DNA of 64,000 bases, from assembly GCF_000812945.1 (NCBI RefSeq), contig NZ_JSYM01000007.1, positions 113,005 through 177,004 of the forward strand, given 5' to 3'. The stretch is from Flavobacterium sp. AED (GTDB lineage: Bacteria; Bacteroidota; Bacteroidia; Flavobacteriales; Flavobacteriaceae). Positions within the stretch are counted from its first letter, which is position 1; every line of letters begins with the position of its first letter. Shown piece after piece: positions 9,460-18,410 of this stretch. Both the position numbers and the translations under genes were made by a program. The notes beneath the pieces are model-generated. The model was given only the letters and a program-made list of their open reading frames with translations, made no database searches and was not told where the DNA came from.

Positions 9460-9965
9460 AATTATCTGATTTTTAAATGTTTATAACACTAAAATTACAA
9501 AAAAATTATTTACTTAAATAAACAATATCATAATTTATATTAAAAAAAAATCTATTAAATAGCTAATCTAATTGAAAAACATCCTAAAAAAGAGATAGCA
9601 CCTCATCGTTTCATTCATTTAAAAAATTTATAAATCCCTTTTTTAATTGCTCAAAGTAAAAAAGATAATATTGTAAAATTTAAAGAATATGAAATTATAC
9701 ACTTTCTCCTATATATTGAACTATTTTTTGTAAGATGAATCACAATTTTAAAATATCTGATGATAATTGGGAAAGTGTGCTTACAAAAATTATCACTATA
9801 ATTAATTCGTCCTTAAAATTCATAAATAAACGATAAGTTCCTAATATAAAAATATTAAAGTCTGTAAAATCATATATATTTACTCAGAATTAATTTCAAT
9901 CAAATACTTTATAATGATAAGTAATTAATCTATAAAATATCAAAAATATATACTAAACTAAATTC
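9460..9965. other. 506-base A/T-rich spacer, no gene seen
   Basis: This lies between the divergent starts of the Met/Lys-rich protein and the DUF1003 gene. No open frame with plausible coding content, tRNA, or strong hairpin is visible, and neither flanking gene has a clear TAnnTTTG element. Confidence 0.5.
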
Positions 9966-10394
9966 ATGAGTATGCTTAATCATAAAAACTGGCACGAAAA
10001 ACACATTGAAACATTAGGCTTTGGAAGCCGTTTAGCAGATTCAGTTGCAAAAGGAATGGGGTCCTGGAAATTCATTATTATTCAAACCATTTTAGTTGTG
10101 CTTTGGATGGTATTAAATCTGATTGGATTCATGTATCACTGGGATGTATATCCATTTATTTTACTAAACCTTCTTTTTTCTACACAAGCAGCCTATGCAG
10201 CTCCTATTATTATGATGTCACAAAACAGACAAAATGATAGAGACAGAGTTCAAGCGCAAGCAGATTACCAAACTAATATAGATGCAAAACTGGAAATTGA
10301 AGCTTTGACTATAAAATTGAATAAACTAGAGGTCGAGAAATTAGATGTAATCATTACGATGTTGGAAGAAATGAAGAAAAATTCTATCCAATAA
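9966..10394 (+). CDS. DUF1003 family inner-membrane protein
   Basis: This 142-residue protein has two membrane helices (about residues 33-52 and 62-80) and the family's hallmark run FILLNLLFSTQAAYAAPIIMMSQNRQ, then a charged C-terminal helix with a coiled-coil look (LEIEALTIKLNKLEVEKLDV). DUF1003 proteins are small bacterial membrane proteins without an established biochemical role. The gene is monocistronic between long A/T-rich spacers. The ATG at 9966 or a second one at 9972 could be used. Confidence 0.85.
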   Translation: MSMLNHKNWHEKHIETLGFGSRLADSVAKGMGSWKFIIIQTILVVLWMVLNLIGFMYHWDVYPFILLNLLFSTQAAYAAPIIMMSQNRQNDRDRVQAQADYQTNIDAKLEIEALTIKLNKLEVEKLDVIITMLEEMKKNSIQ

Positions 10395-10588
10395 AATCTA
10401 AAATATAATAAAGTAATTTAAGCAAAAATATAGATTTTATAATCCTTAATAAACCATGTGATTTCTTCATTTATTATGTTAAGTATTCCATTAAATCTTC
10501 TGTTTTTAGCATATTAATTTCAGGTTTTTTTAATAGAAATAAAGAAAACACAAACTCTTATCAATAAAATGATTCTCTAAATAAGCAG

Positions 10589-10596
10589 TATATTTG
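10589..10596 (+). promoter_or_regulatory. pepT -7 element (TATATTTG)
   Basis: This is a full TAnnTTTG match 21 bases upstream of the ATG at 10618. It overlaps the alternative TTG start at 10594, which supports the ATG. Confidence 0.55.
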
Positions 10597-10617
10597 TATC
10601 TCATTAAAAAACACTTT

Positions 10618-11895
10618 ATGCAACATATTATTGACCGTTTCATTGGTTATGTAACTATAGATACTGAATCTGATCCCAACTCAGAAACTACGCCAAGCAC
10701 TGAAAAACAATGGAATTTAGCCAATAAACTGGTTGAGGAATTGAAAGCTATTGGAATGCAAGACGTGGCAATTGATGACAAAGCCTATATCATGGCTACT
10801 TTGCCAAGTAATGTCGCACATGAAGTGCCTGTCATTGGGTTTATTTCTCACTTTGATACTTCTCCTGATTTTAGCGGTGCCAATGTAAAACCACAAATTG
10901 TTTCTAATTATGATGGTAAAGACGTTGTATTAAATGCCGATAAAAATATTGTATTATCGCCTAGTTATTTTAAAGATTTGTTGCTTTATAAAGGACAAAC
11001 TTTAATTACTACTGACGGAACAACATTGCTGGGAGCTGATGACAAAGCCGGAATTACCGAGATCGTTACCGCAATGGAATTCCTTATCCAAAATCCAGAT
11101 ATCAAACACGGAAAAATTAGAATTGGTTTTACACCAGATGAAGAAATTGGCCGTGGTGCGCACCACTTTGACGTGGATAAATTTGGAGCAGATTGGGCAT
11201 ACACTATGGATGGCAGCCAAGTTGGCGAATTAGAATATGAAAATTTTAATGCGGCTGGTGCCAAAATCATTTTCAAAGGGAAAAGTGTTCATCCCGGTTA
11301 CGCCAAAGGGAAAATGATAAACTCCATGTTGATCGCCAACGATTTTATAAATGAATTACCAAAAGATGAAACACCTCAAAAAACAAGAGGTTATGAAGGT
11401 TTTTTCCATGTGCATCATTTAACAGGAAGCATTGAAGAAACGGTTTTGGAACTTATCATTCGGGATCATAACAAGAAAAAATTTGAGAAACGCAAAGAAT
11501 TAATTGAGAAAATTACTCGAAAAATCAACAAGAAATTTGCGAAACAATTTGGTGAAGACATAGTTATTGCTGAGATAAAAGACCAATATTACAATATGAA
11601 AGAAAAGGTTTTACCGGTAAAACATATTGTCGATATTGCAGAAAAAGCGATGAGAGAACTGGATATAAAACCACTTATAAAAGCGATTCGTGGCGGAACA
11701 GATGGTTCACAATTATCGTACAAAGGATTACCTTGTCCTAATATTTTTGCTGGCGGACATAATTTTCACGGAAAATACGAATATGTTCCTGTAGAAAGTA
11801 TGCAAAAAGCAGTTAACGTAATTGTAAAAATTGCCGAATTGACTGCAGCAGGTGATTTTACTAAAACAGAAGAAATAGCTAAAAACAAAAAATAA
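10618..11895 (+). CDS. pepT: Peptidase T (tripeptide aminopeptidase, M20 family)
   Basis: This 425-residue zinc exopeptidase removes the N-terminal residue of tripeptides in the cytosol. Metal and catalytic motifs of the M20B family are visible: ISHFDTSPD (first metal ligand with catalytic Asp), LLGADDKAG (bridging Asp), and TPDEEIGRGAHHFD (catalytic Glu and ligand). The dimerisation domain lies in the middle. GGTDGSQLSYKG and AGGHNFHGKYEYV near the end complete the site. The ATG at 10618 (MQHIIDRF) was chosen over an upstream TTG because a promoter element lies between them. The next gene begins directly after the stop codon. Confidence 0.95.
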   Translation: MQHIIDRFIGYVTIDTESDPNSETTPSTEKQWNLANKLVEELKAIGMQDVAIDDKAYIMATLPSNVAHEVPVIGFISHFDTSPDFSGANVKPQIVSNYDGKDVVLNADKNIVLSPSYFKDLLLYKGQTLITTDGTTLLGADDKAGITEIVTAMEFLIQNPDIKHGKIRIGFTPDEEIGRGAHHFDVDKFGADWAYTMDGSQVGELEYENFNAAGAKIIFKGKSVHPGYAKGKMINSMLIANDFINELPKDETPQKTRGYEGFFHVHHLTGSIEETVLELIIRDHNKKKFEKRKELIEKITRKINKKFAKQFGEDIVIAEIKDQYYNMKEKVLPVKHIVDIAEKAMRELDIKPLIKAIRGGTDGSQLSYKGLPCPNIFAGGHNFHGKYEYVPVESMQKAVNVIVKIAELTAAGDFTKTEEIAKNKK

Positions 11896-12483
11896 TTGGA
11901 ACCACTAAAAACCAATACACACATTTGGGATAAAAACGATAATTGGTCAGAAGAATTGGAATTTCTGAAATCAATTATTGCTCAAACAGAACTAATCGAA
12001 ACCACGAAATGGGGCGGTTGCGTTTATGTGCTGCATGGTAAGAATGTACTAGGAATTGGGGGATTCAAAAACTATTTTGCGATTTGGTTTTTTAATGGTG
12101 TTTTCCTGAAGGATGAAAAACAAGTTTTGGTTAATGCACAAGAAGGTGTTACCAAATCTTTGCGACAATGGCGGTTTTCATCCCAAGATGAAGTCGATAA
12201 AAAAGCAGTTTTACATTATATTCATGAAGCCATAGAAAATGAAAAACAAGGGAAGCAACTTAAACCTGAAAAAGGAAAAAGTATCGTTTCAGAACTTTTA
12301 CAAAAGGAATTAGATGCTGATGTGAATTTAGCGGAAGCATTTTTAAAATTCTCTCCTTACAAACAAAAGGAATTTGTAGAATATATTGAAACCGCAAAAC
12401 GAGAAGAAACTAAACGTTCCAGAATCGAAAAAATAAAACCAATGCTATTAGCAAACATTGGTTTAAATGATAAATACCGATAA
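11896..12483 (+). CDS. YdeI/OmpD-associated family protein with DUF1801-like N-terminus
   Basis: This 195-residue protein has a DUF1801-like N-terminal half (about residues 15-110, with ETTKWGGCVYVL and FKNYFAIWFFNG) and a C-terminal YdeI/OmdA-type segment (SPYKQKEFVEYIETAKREETKRSRIEK). YdeI proteins have been linked to protection from envelope stress and bacteriocins in enterobacteria, but the molecular role is unclear. Translation probably starts at a TTG immediately after the pepT stop codon. No ATG occurs until near the C-terminus, so the start depends on coupling to pepT. An intrinsic terminator follows. Confidence 0.8.
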   Translation: MEPLKTNTHIWDKNDNWSEELEFLKSIIAQTELIETTKWGGCVYVLHGKNVLGIGGFKNYFAIWFFNGVFLKDEKQVLVNAQEGVTKSLRQWRFSSQDEVDKKAVLHYIHEAIENEKQGKQLKPEKGKSIVSELLQKELDADVNLAEAFLKFSPYKQKEFVEYIETAKREETKRSRIEKIKPMLLANIGLNDKYR

Positions 12484-12487
12484 AATT

Positions 12488-12526
12488 AAATCCCAATTCT
12501 GAAGTATCAGGTTGGGATTTTTTTAT
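12488..12526 (+). terminator. Intrinsic terminator of pepT-ydeI-like operon
   Basis: AAATCCCAA pairs with TTGGGATTT and is followed by a T-run. The remaining spacer to 12800 is A/T-rich with no further recognised element. Confidence 0.85.
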
Positions 12527-12800
12527 TCAACCTCATCAGAATCACTTCGTAATACCTCTATACGAGATTTGTTTCAGAACTGCTCTTTAAAGCTTTTGAA
12601 AAAGAAAACATACTAATTTAAACTTCCTTTCTTGAGTACTATTTGCTCAAAATTATTTATTTTTTTGCTAACTATACTGAAAAACTTAACATTAGCCAGT
12701 CTATTAAATCACTATATTTACTTACAGGCACTTTACAATTTATTAATACCAGAATAACTATTGGTTTAATTGCATAAAAATAATACTAACACTATAAATT

Positions 12801-13244
12801 ATGACACAAAAGAAAGAAGCGGAAACTGCTCCAGTATCCCCAGCAAAACCTGAAATTGATAAGCCAGTTAGAGCTCGAAGAACAAAAGTCATTAAAACTG
12901 TAGCGGAACCCGTTGATATTACAGAACCGGTAATTGAAGAAATCATAACGGAAACTATAGAAATTTCGGCTATTAGTCTAGAGGATAATAGTGCCGTTTC
13001 AAATAAGAAAAAAAGTAAAAACGAGACTAAAAAGAAAGTAAAAATGAAAGATAAAGACAAGAAAAAAGCTAAAAAAGCTGAAGCGAAAGAAAAAGCAAAA
13101 CAAAAAGCGAAAGCAAAAGCAAAAAAGGCAAAAAAAGCCAAAAAGGATAAAGCTAAGAAGGCAAAAGTCAAAGCAAAGATAAAAGCTAAAAAAGCCAAAG
13201 CAAAATCTAAAAAAGCAAAGAAAGCGAAGAAGAATAAAAAATAA
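12801..13244 (+). CDS. Histone H1-like Lys/Ala-rich protein
   Basis: This is a 147-residue two-part protein. Residues 1-66 are moderately acidic (EPVDITEPVIEEIITETIEIS) with a PVRARRTKV basic patch. Residues 67-147 are almost entirely Lys and Ala, repeating KAKKAK and AKAKK units, very like the C-terminal tail of eukaryotic linker histone H1 and of bacterial H1-like proteins such as Chlamydia Hc1/Hc2 or Bordetella BpH1. I infer non-specific DNA or RNA binding. The lack of stops on the opposite strand (12758-13198) follows from the AAA/GCA codon bias. The gene has its own terminator. Confidence 0.7.
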   Translation: MTQKKEAETAPVSPAKPEIDKPVRARRTKVIKTVAEPVDITEPVIEEIITETIEISAISLEDNSAVSNKKKSKNETKKKVKMKDKDKKKAKKAEAKEKAKQKAKAKAKKAKKAKKDKAKKAKVKAKIKAKKAKAKSKKAKKAKKNKK

Positions 13245-13260
13245 CCCTATTATTTTTCAT

Positions 13261-13301
13261 AAAAAAAGTCCCAACACGAAAAAACGATTGGGACTTTTTT
13301 T
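13261..13301. terminator. Bidirectional terminator between H1-like gene and yajC
   Basis: A 14-bp perfect stem (AAAAAAAGTCCCAA with TTGGGACTTTTTTT) stands between convergent genes, with T-runs in both directions. Confidence 0.9.
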
Positions 13302-13318
13302 ACTTCATTAAAGCAAAA

Positions 13319-13591
13319 TTATTTTTTGCTCAAAGCAGCACTCATTTCCATAGAAATAGAAGAACGCTCCATTTTTAGCTTTCCTGACATTGTTTCAATA
13401 ACTACAGTAGTATCTGCTAACTCAGAAACTTTTCCGTGAAGACCACTTTTTGTTATGATTTTATCGCCTACTTTCAAAGTGCTTTCAAATTCTTTTTCGT
13501 TTTTAGCTCTTTTTTGTTGTGGTCTGATCATGAAGAAATAGATTACCACAAACATTAATAGAAACGGCGCAAATTGAGTTAATTGTCCCAT
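13319..13591 (-). CDS. yajC: Preprotein translocase accessory subunit YajC
   Basis: This 90-residue protein has one N-terminal membrane helix (FAPFLLMFVVIYFFMIRPQQKR) and a small soluble domain (LKVGDKIITKSGLHGKV), the standard YajC layout. YajC associates with SecDF and YidC at the Sec translocon in the inner membrane. It starts 32 bases after nusB and is probably transcribed with it. Confidence 0.93.
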   Translation of the reverse strand: MGQLTQFAPFLLMFVVIYFFMIRPQQKRAKNEKEFESTLKVGDKIITKSGLHGKVSELADTTVVIETMSGKLKMERSSISMEMSAALSKK

Positions 13592-13623
13592 AATTTTAAT
13601 TCTCTTTTTTTTATTTATAAATA

Positions 13624-14568
13624 TTACATTAAACCACGACCGGCTTTAATAATTTTTTTACTGGCCTCCAGTTCTTTTACTAAATTATCTAAAATTCCGT
13701 TGATAAAAATACTACTTTTTGGTGTAGAATATTCTTTGGCAACTTCTAAATATTCATTTAAAGTAACTTTTACAGGAATTGATGGAAATTTCAAAAATTC
13801 ACAAATTGCCATTTTAAGAATAATGGTATCAATTTCGGCAATTCTATCACTATCCCAGTTTGGTGTTTTGTCAATATATTCTTTAGCTAATTCCGTTTCG
13901 TTTAAGACTGTTTTTCGGAACAAATCCTTAACAAAGTCTTTGTCCTCATTGTCTTTGTACAATTTTGGAACCCTGAAATTATCATCCTCACCAGATTTGA
14001 TGGCTTTTAATTGTTTGATGATATGCGTATTCACTAATGGAATATCATCAACCCAAGTCAGCTTATCATCTTCTAAATATTCGTATAATTTTTCGTTCGG
14101 AACAATTACATCCATGAACAAATCAACAATAAATTGTCTGTCTTCTTCAAATGTATTAGTTGAGTCACTCATGTATTTAGCATACAATTTACTTGCCTTT
14201 ATATCATTAAGAAGCAATAAAATATAATCGTCGTTTAAAGTCCAATTATTGATTTTACGATTTTCCAGTGCAATATTTAGTGAATTATTTTCGGAAAGAA
14301 TTTGAAAAATTTGATTTTTGATGAATTTTTCGTTGGGCTTACGCTCCTCAGGAGTTGCAAGATGTTTCAGACTCGATTTATGTAAAAAGATAGTTTCTGT
14401 TTTACAAATTTCAATCAGTGAAGAAAGCATTATAAGGTATAAATCTTGAATATTGTCGATACTGTAAAAAAGGAATTTTTCTTCTTTCTCCAGATTATCT
14501 GAACCGCTTTGATGCATCGCATAAATGGACTGCATGACTTTAACGCGTATGTGTCTTCTATTTACCAC
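13624..14568 (-). CDS. nusB: Transcription antitermination factor NusB (long Bacteroidota form)
   Basis: At 314 residues this is about twice the length of E. coli NusB. It begins with NRRHIRVKVMQSIYAMHQS, a typical NusB opening, and ends with the conserved helical block FLKFPSIPVKVTLNEYLEVAKEYSTPKSSIFINGILDNLVKEL. The middle (about residues 60-200) is the insertion common in Bacteroidota. NusB binds boxA RNA with NusE to promote rRNA antitermination. The promoter element TATTTTTG lies upstream, and yajC follows in the same direction. Confidence 0.92.
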   Translation of the reverse strand: MVNRRHIRVKVMQSIYAMHQSGSDNLEKEEKFLFYSIDNIQDLYLIMLSSLIEICKTETIFLHKSSLKHLATPEERKPNEKFIKNQIFQILSENNSLNIALENRKINNWTLNDDYILLLLNDIKASKLYAKYMSDSTNTFEEDRQFIVDLFMDVIVPNEKLYEYLEDDKLTWVDDIPLVNTHIIKQLKAIKSGEDDNFRVPKLYKDNEDKDFVKDLFRKTVLNETELAKEYIDKTPNWDSDRIAEIDTIILKMAICEFLKFPSIPVKVTLNEYLEVAKEYSTPKSSIFINGILDNLVKELEASKKIIKAGRGLM

Positions 14569-14596
14569 CTTGTAAGAACTTTTATTAATTAGTCTG

Positions 14597-14604
14597 CAAA
14601 AATA
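14597..14604 (-). promoter_or_regulatory. nusB -7 element (TATTTTTG)
   Basis: This is a full TAnnTTTG match on the minus strand, 28 bases before the nusB ATG. Confidence 0.5.
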
Positions 14605-14680
14605 AGAATTTCATTTTTTAAAATAAAATTAAAACGCTAAAAAAAGCTTTTGGTTCTAATTTAGATTATCCTATAAGAAA

Positions 14681-14746
14681 ACAGTCGCAGAATTCAGTTA
14701 TAATTTCCGGTTATACCCGAAGACTGTCACTGTAAACTGCGACTGT
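14681..14746 (-). terminator. Possible terminator of the leucine-type dehydrogenase gene
   Basis: ACAGTCGCAG at 14681 is the exact inverse of CTGCGACTGT at 14737, with a 46-base loop and a TTTTCTTAT tail on the minus strand. The large loop and short T-run make the terminator role less certain. Confidence 0.5.
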
Positions 14747-14762
14747 ATATTAAAAACTAAAA

Positions 14763-15875
14763 CTACTTCTTACTATTTTCTATCTTTCTTTGATCAATTC
14801 TATTTTGGGCAATCGTCAAAGCTGCATGGTGTGTCGTCATATTGTTTGCAATAGCAAAATCAATAATTTCTAATGTAGTATTGTAAATATTTTCTGTTTT
14901 ACGCATGATTTCAGCTTTGTCATAATGAGCTAATTCCGCATACACATTGATAATTCCACCAGCATTAATCAAGAAATCCGGTGCATAAAGAATTCCTCGT
15001 TCCTGCAAAATTGCTCCGTGAATATTCTCATTTGCTAATTGGTTATTAGCCGCTCCGGCAATTACTTTTGCTTTAATTTTATGTACCGTTGCATCATTTA
15101 TAGTTGCACCCATAGCACAAGGCGCATAAATATCAACATCGGCACTGTATAAATCATCACCAGTAAATATTTTTGCATTGTACTTCGCTCCTACTTCATA
15201 CAATCTTTCTTCATTAATATCAGTTATTGTTACTAGCGCTCCTTCTTTGGTCAAATAATCCACCAAAGTTTCCCCAACATGACCTATTCCTTGCACCAAT
15301 ACTTTTTTACCATCTAAAACATCAGTGCCAAATTGATGCTTCGCCGCTGCTTTCATTCCTAAATATACGCCATAAGCCGTAACAGGAGATGGATTTCCAG
15401 ATCCGCCTCTTTCTTCAGAAATCCCAGTAACATAAGGTGTAACATCTCTTACGATATCCATATCCCTAGTTTCCATTCCTACATCTTCGGCAGTAATATA
15501 TCTTCCGCTTAGAGAATGAACGAATTCTCCAAACTTACGCATCAATTCAGGTGTCTTTTGGGTTTTGGCATCGCCAATGATAACAGCTTTACCTCCACCA
15601 ATATTCAATCCTGTTATAGCCGCTTTATAAGTCATACCACGAGAAAGTCGCAATACATCGTTTAGTGCTTCCCATTCATTAGCATAATTATACATACGCG
15701 TACCACCTAAAGCAGGACCCATAACCGAATTATGAATACCAATAATTGCTTTTAAACCTGTATCTTTGTCGTTGCAAAATACAATTTGTTCATGATCGTC
15801 AAATGAAAGTTGACCAAAAACGGGATCCATTTTTTGAAGTTCCTTTCCAGTTGTGAAAGCTGCATTCATAAGCAT
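14763..15875 (-). CDS. Glu/Leu/Phe/Val dehydrogenase (leucine dehydrogenase type)
   Basis: This 370-residue NAD-dependent enzyme reversibly deaminates a branched-chain amino acid to its keto acid and ammonia. The catalytic domain shows GPALGGTRM, then Lys84 in MTYKAA and Lys96 in NIGGGKAVI, the two active-site lysines of the family. The nucleotide-binding domain has GIGHVGETLVDYL. APCAMGATIN and GAANNQLA are also conserved. Length and motifs fit leucine or valine dehydrogenase better than glutamate dehydrogenase, which is longer. The exact substrate is inferred. Confidence 0.85.
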   Translation of the reverse strand: MLMNAAFTTGKELQKMDPVFGQLSFDDHEQIVFCNDKDTGLKAIIGIHNSVMGPALGGTRMYNYANEWEALNDVLRLSRGMTYKAAITGLNIGGGKAVIIGDAKTQKTPELMRKFGEFVHSLSGRYITAEDVGMETRDMDIVRDVTPYVTGISEERGGSGNPSPVTAYGVYLGMKAAAKHQFGTDVLDGKKVLVQGIGHVGETLVDYLTKEGALVTITDINEERLYEVGAKYNAKIFTGDDLYSADVDIYAPCAMGATINDATVHKIKAKVIAGAANNQLANENIHGAILQERGILYAPDFLINAGGIINVYAELAHYDKAEIMRKTENIYNTTLEIIDFAIANNMTTHHAALTIAQNRIDQRKIENSKK

Positions 15876-16072
15876 TAATTTTTATAGTGATAAATTACGA
15901 ATTCGTCAAAAAGACAAATCAAATTTACATAAAAAATAAACATATCCTAATATACACACGTTAAATTATCAATATCACAATTTCAAGAAGCAGGCGATTA
16001 ATTTTCAGTAATATCAAAAATTGATTATTAATCAAAAAATAAATCTTTTTCAACACAGAATATCTTAAAAAA

Positions 16073-17833
16073 ATGAAAGAATTACGTTATTTAAATAAAT
16101 ATTTCATTAAATATAAATACAGCTTTTCCCTTGGTATTTTATTTACAATTATTGCACAAATATTTTCTTTGTTTACGCCAAAATTGATTAGCAAATCATT
16201 TAAAGCAATTGAAGCATTCTCAAAAGACAAATCCGTTACAGCTGATGTCATCCAACAGGAATTAGTTTCAAACATTTTACTGATTATTGCGACCACCATT
16301 ATCGCTGGTTTTCTTACCTTTTTGATGAGACAAACCCTTATTGTGATGTCAAGACATATTGAGTTTGACTTAAAAAACGAAGTTTTTAGACAATATGAAA
16401 ACTTGTCACAAAATTTCTATAAGCAAAACCGAACCGGTGATTTGATGAACCGTATCAGTGAGGATGTATCCAAAGTAAGAATGTACGTGGGACCAGCCGT
16501 AATGTATACGATAAATACTTTTATCCGTTTTGCAATTGTAATTGGCTATATGTACAATGTATCACCACGATTGACATTGTATACTATTCTTCCTTTACCG
16601 GTTTTATCGTATTGCATCTTCAAATTAAGTTCGGAAATCAATAAAAGAAGTACTATTTTCCAGCAATATCTGTCGAAAGTTTCCAGTTTTTCACAAGAAA
16701 TATTTTCTGGAATCCGAGTAATTAAGGCATATTCGTTAGAAGACCAACATCAAAACAACATGATCGATTTGGCAAACGAAAGTAAAAGCAAAAGTTTAGA
16801 TTTAGCAAAAGTGCAGTCTTTATTCGGTCCTTTAATGTTGGCTCTAATAGGAATAAGCAACTTAGTTGTGATTTATTTTGGTGGTATAATGTATATAAAT
16901 GGGACTATAAAAAGTATTGGAACCATCGCAGAATTCATTTTGTATGTCAATATGCTAACGTGGCCGGTTGCTTCATTAGGATGGGTTTCGTCAATGGTCC
17001 AAGAGGCCGAAGCTTCCCAAAAGCGTCTTAATGAATTCCTGAAAATCGAACCGGAAATAAAAAATAAAAACCCCAATAAATCTATTATTGAAGGTACTAT
17101 TTCATTCGAAAATGTGAGCTATACGTATGAAGACACGAATATAGAAGCCTTAAAAAATGTTTCTTTTAAAGTAAAAAAAGGAGAAACGTTGGCGATTCTT
17201 GGAAAAACAGGATCTGGAAAATCGACTATTTCTTCTTTAATCTCTCGCTTGTATGAAGTTACAGACGGGCGAATATCAGTTGATGGAAATGAAATAAGTA
17301 CTTTGAACCTATATGATTTAAGAAACAGCATTGGAATTGTTCCGCAAGATGCCTTCTTATTTTCGGATAGTATCAAGAACAACATCAAATTTGGGAAAGA
17401 AAATGCAACTGATGAGGAAGTTGAAACTGCTGCAAAAAATGCAGTGGTACATGACAATATCATTGGTTTCAACAAACAATACGACACTATTCTTGGTGAA
17501 CGCGGAATCACTCTATCAGGTGGACAAAAACAACGCGTTTCTATAGCGCGAGCCATTATTAAAAACCCGGAAATTTTACTTTTTGATGATTGTTTATCAG
17601 CAGTTGATACCGAAACTGAAGAAGCTATTTTGAACAACTTGTATGAAATTTGTAAGGACAAAACCACGATTATTGTTAGCCATAGAGTCTCATCAGCTAA
17701 AAATGCTGATAATATTATCATCCTTGAAGACGGAAAAATTATTCAACAAGGTTCTCATAATCAATTGATAAATCAAGAAGGGTATTATGCATCACTTTAT
17801 TTAAAACAACTTTCAGAAAAAGAATTACTATAA
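16073..17833 (+). CDS. ABC transporter, fused permease/ATPase (MsbA-like exporter half)
   Basis: This 586-residue half-transporter has six membrane helices (about residues 15-310) and a nucleotide-binding domain (about 340-580). The ATPase shows an A-loop Tyr (YTYED), Walker A GKTGSGKST near residue 376, signature LSGGQKQRVSIARA near 481, D-loop SAVD and switch His in VSHR near 535. Walker B reads EILLFDDCLSAVD, so the residue after the Walker B Asp, normally the catalytic Glu, is Asp. That substitution is typical of the degenerate site in heterodimeric exporters, yet no partner gene is next to it. The substrate (lipid, peptide or drug) is unknown. Confidence 0.88.
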   Translation: MKELRYLNKYFIKYKYSFSLGILFTIIAQIFSLFTPKLISKSFKAIEAFSKDKSVTADVIQQELVSNILLIIATTIIAGFLTFLMRQTLIVMSRHIEFDLKNEVFRQYENLSQNFYKQNRTGDLMNRISEDVSKVRMYVGPAVMYTINTFIRFAIVIGYMYNVSPRLTLYTILPLPVLSYCIFKLSSEINKRSTIFQQYLSKVSSFSQEIFSGIRVIKAYSLEDQHQNNMIDLANESKSKSLDLAKVQSLFGPLMLALIGISNLVVIYFGGIMYINGTIKSIGTIAEFILYVNMLTWPVASLGWVSSMVQEAEASQKRLNEFLKIEPEIKNKNPNKSIIEGTISFENVSYTYEDTNIEALKNVSFKVKKGETLAILGKTGSGKSTISSLISRLYEVTDGRISVDGNEISTLNLYDLRNSIGIVPQDAFLFSDSIKNNIKFGKENATDEEVETAAKNAVVHDNIIGFNKQYDTILGERGITLSGGQKQRVSIARAIIKNPEILLFDDCLSAVDTETEEAILNNLYEICKDKTTIIVSHRVSSAKNADNIIILEDGKIIQQGSHNQLINQEGYYASLYLKQLSEKELL

Positions 17834-17902
17834 TTGTTGTATAATAAATAAATTTTTATGATTTTTGATTGCTATTAAATAAAAAAATTGACAGAAAGGA
17901 TT

Positions 17903-18286
17903 ATGAGAGAAAATGACATGTTAGAAAAAGAAGAGATATTTTCTAAAGTTTTACGTGCTGGAAGAAGAACCTATTTCTTTGATGTGAGAGCTACAAAAGC
18001 TGATGATTATTACATAACGATTACCGAAAGTAAAAAATTCACCGAAGAAGACGGATCGTTTCATTTTAAGAAACACAAGATTTATTTATACAAAGAAGAC
18101 TTTGCTGCTTTTGCAGAAATTCTTGGCGAAATGACTTCTTACGTTTTGAACCACAAAGGCGAAGAAGTAATCTCTGAAAGACACCAAAAAGATTTCAAAA
18201 AAGAATACGCATCGGACAAAACAGATGATGACGAAATTTTACCACAAACATCAACTTTTACCGATATAGAATTTGATGACATTTAA
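17903..18286 (+). CDS. PUR-alpha-like DNA/RNA-binding protein (DUF3276)
   Basis: This 127-residue protein carries one PUR repeat: EEIFSKVLRAGRRTYFFDVRATKADDYYITITESKK followed by HKIYLYKEDFAAF. This is the DUF3276 family of Bacteroidota, related to the Borrelia regulator BpuR and eukaryotic Pur-alpha, which bind single-stranded nucleic acid. The C-terminal tail is acidic and polar. The frame begins with a TTG at 17888, but the ATG at 17903 (MRENDM) is more likely. A strong terminator follows. The target in this organism is unknown. Confidence 0.88.
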   Translation: MRENDMLEKEEIFSKVLRAGRRTYFFDVRATKADDYYITITESKKFTEEDGSFHFKKHKIYLYKEDFAAFAEILGEMTSYVLNHKGEEVISERHQKDFKKEYASDKTDDDEILPQTSTFTDIEFDDI

Positions 18287-18311
18287 TTCTTAGTTACCAA
18301 TTTACAAAACT

Positions 18312-18349
18312 AAAAAGTCCAAAAGTCTTATGATTTTTGGACTTTTTTT
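18312..18349 (+). terminator. Intrinsic terminator after DUF3276 gene
   Basis: AAAAAGTCCAAAA pairs with TTTTGGACTTTTT around a 10-base loop, followed by more T. Confidence 0.88.
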
Positions 18350-18410
18350 GTACATTTAAAAAAATAAACGACCCTTAAAATTATTGAACCATATAACACA
18401 TCAACAAAAA

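Noticed and set aside
12758..13198. 146-codon open frame on the minus strand, hydrophobic and Ala/Phe-rich
   Set aside because: It is the mirror of the Lys/Ala-rich H1-like gene: AAA and GCA codons read as TTT and TGC in reverse. No start context or independent homology.
13080..13240. Dense short direct repeats that could be mistaken for a CRISPR or tandem array
   Set aside because: The repeats are codon-level repetition of Lys and Ala in the H1-like gene, with no constant repeat/spacer structure. No CRISPR array or cas gene was seen anywhere in the window.
16021..16035. Near-palindrome TTGATTATTAATCAA before the ABC exporter gene
   Set aside because: It is short and purely A/T-rich, with no promoter element at a sensible distance, so it is not reported as an operator.
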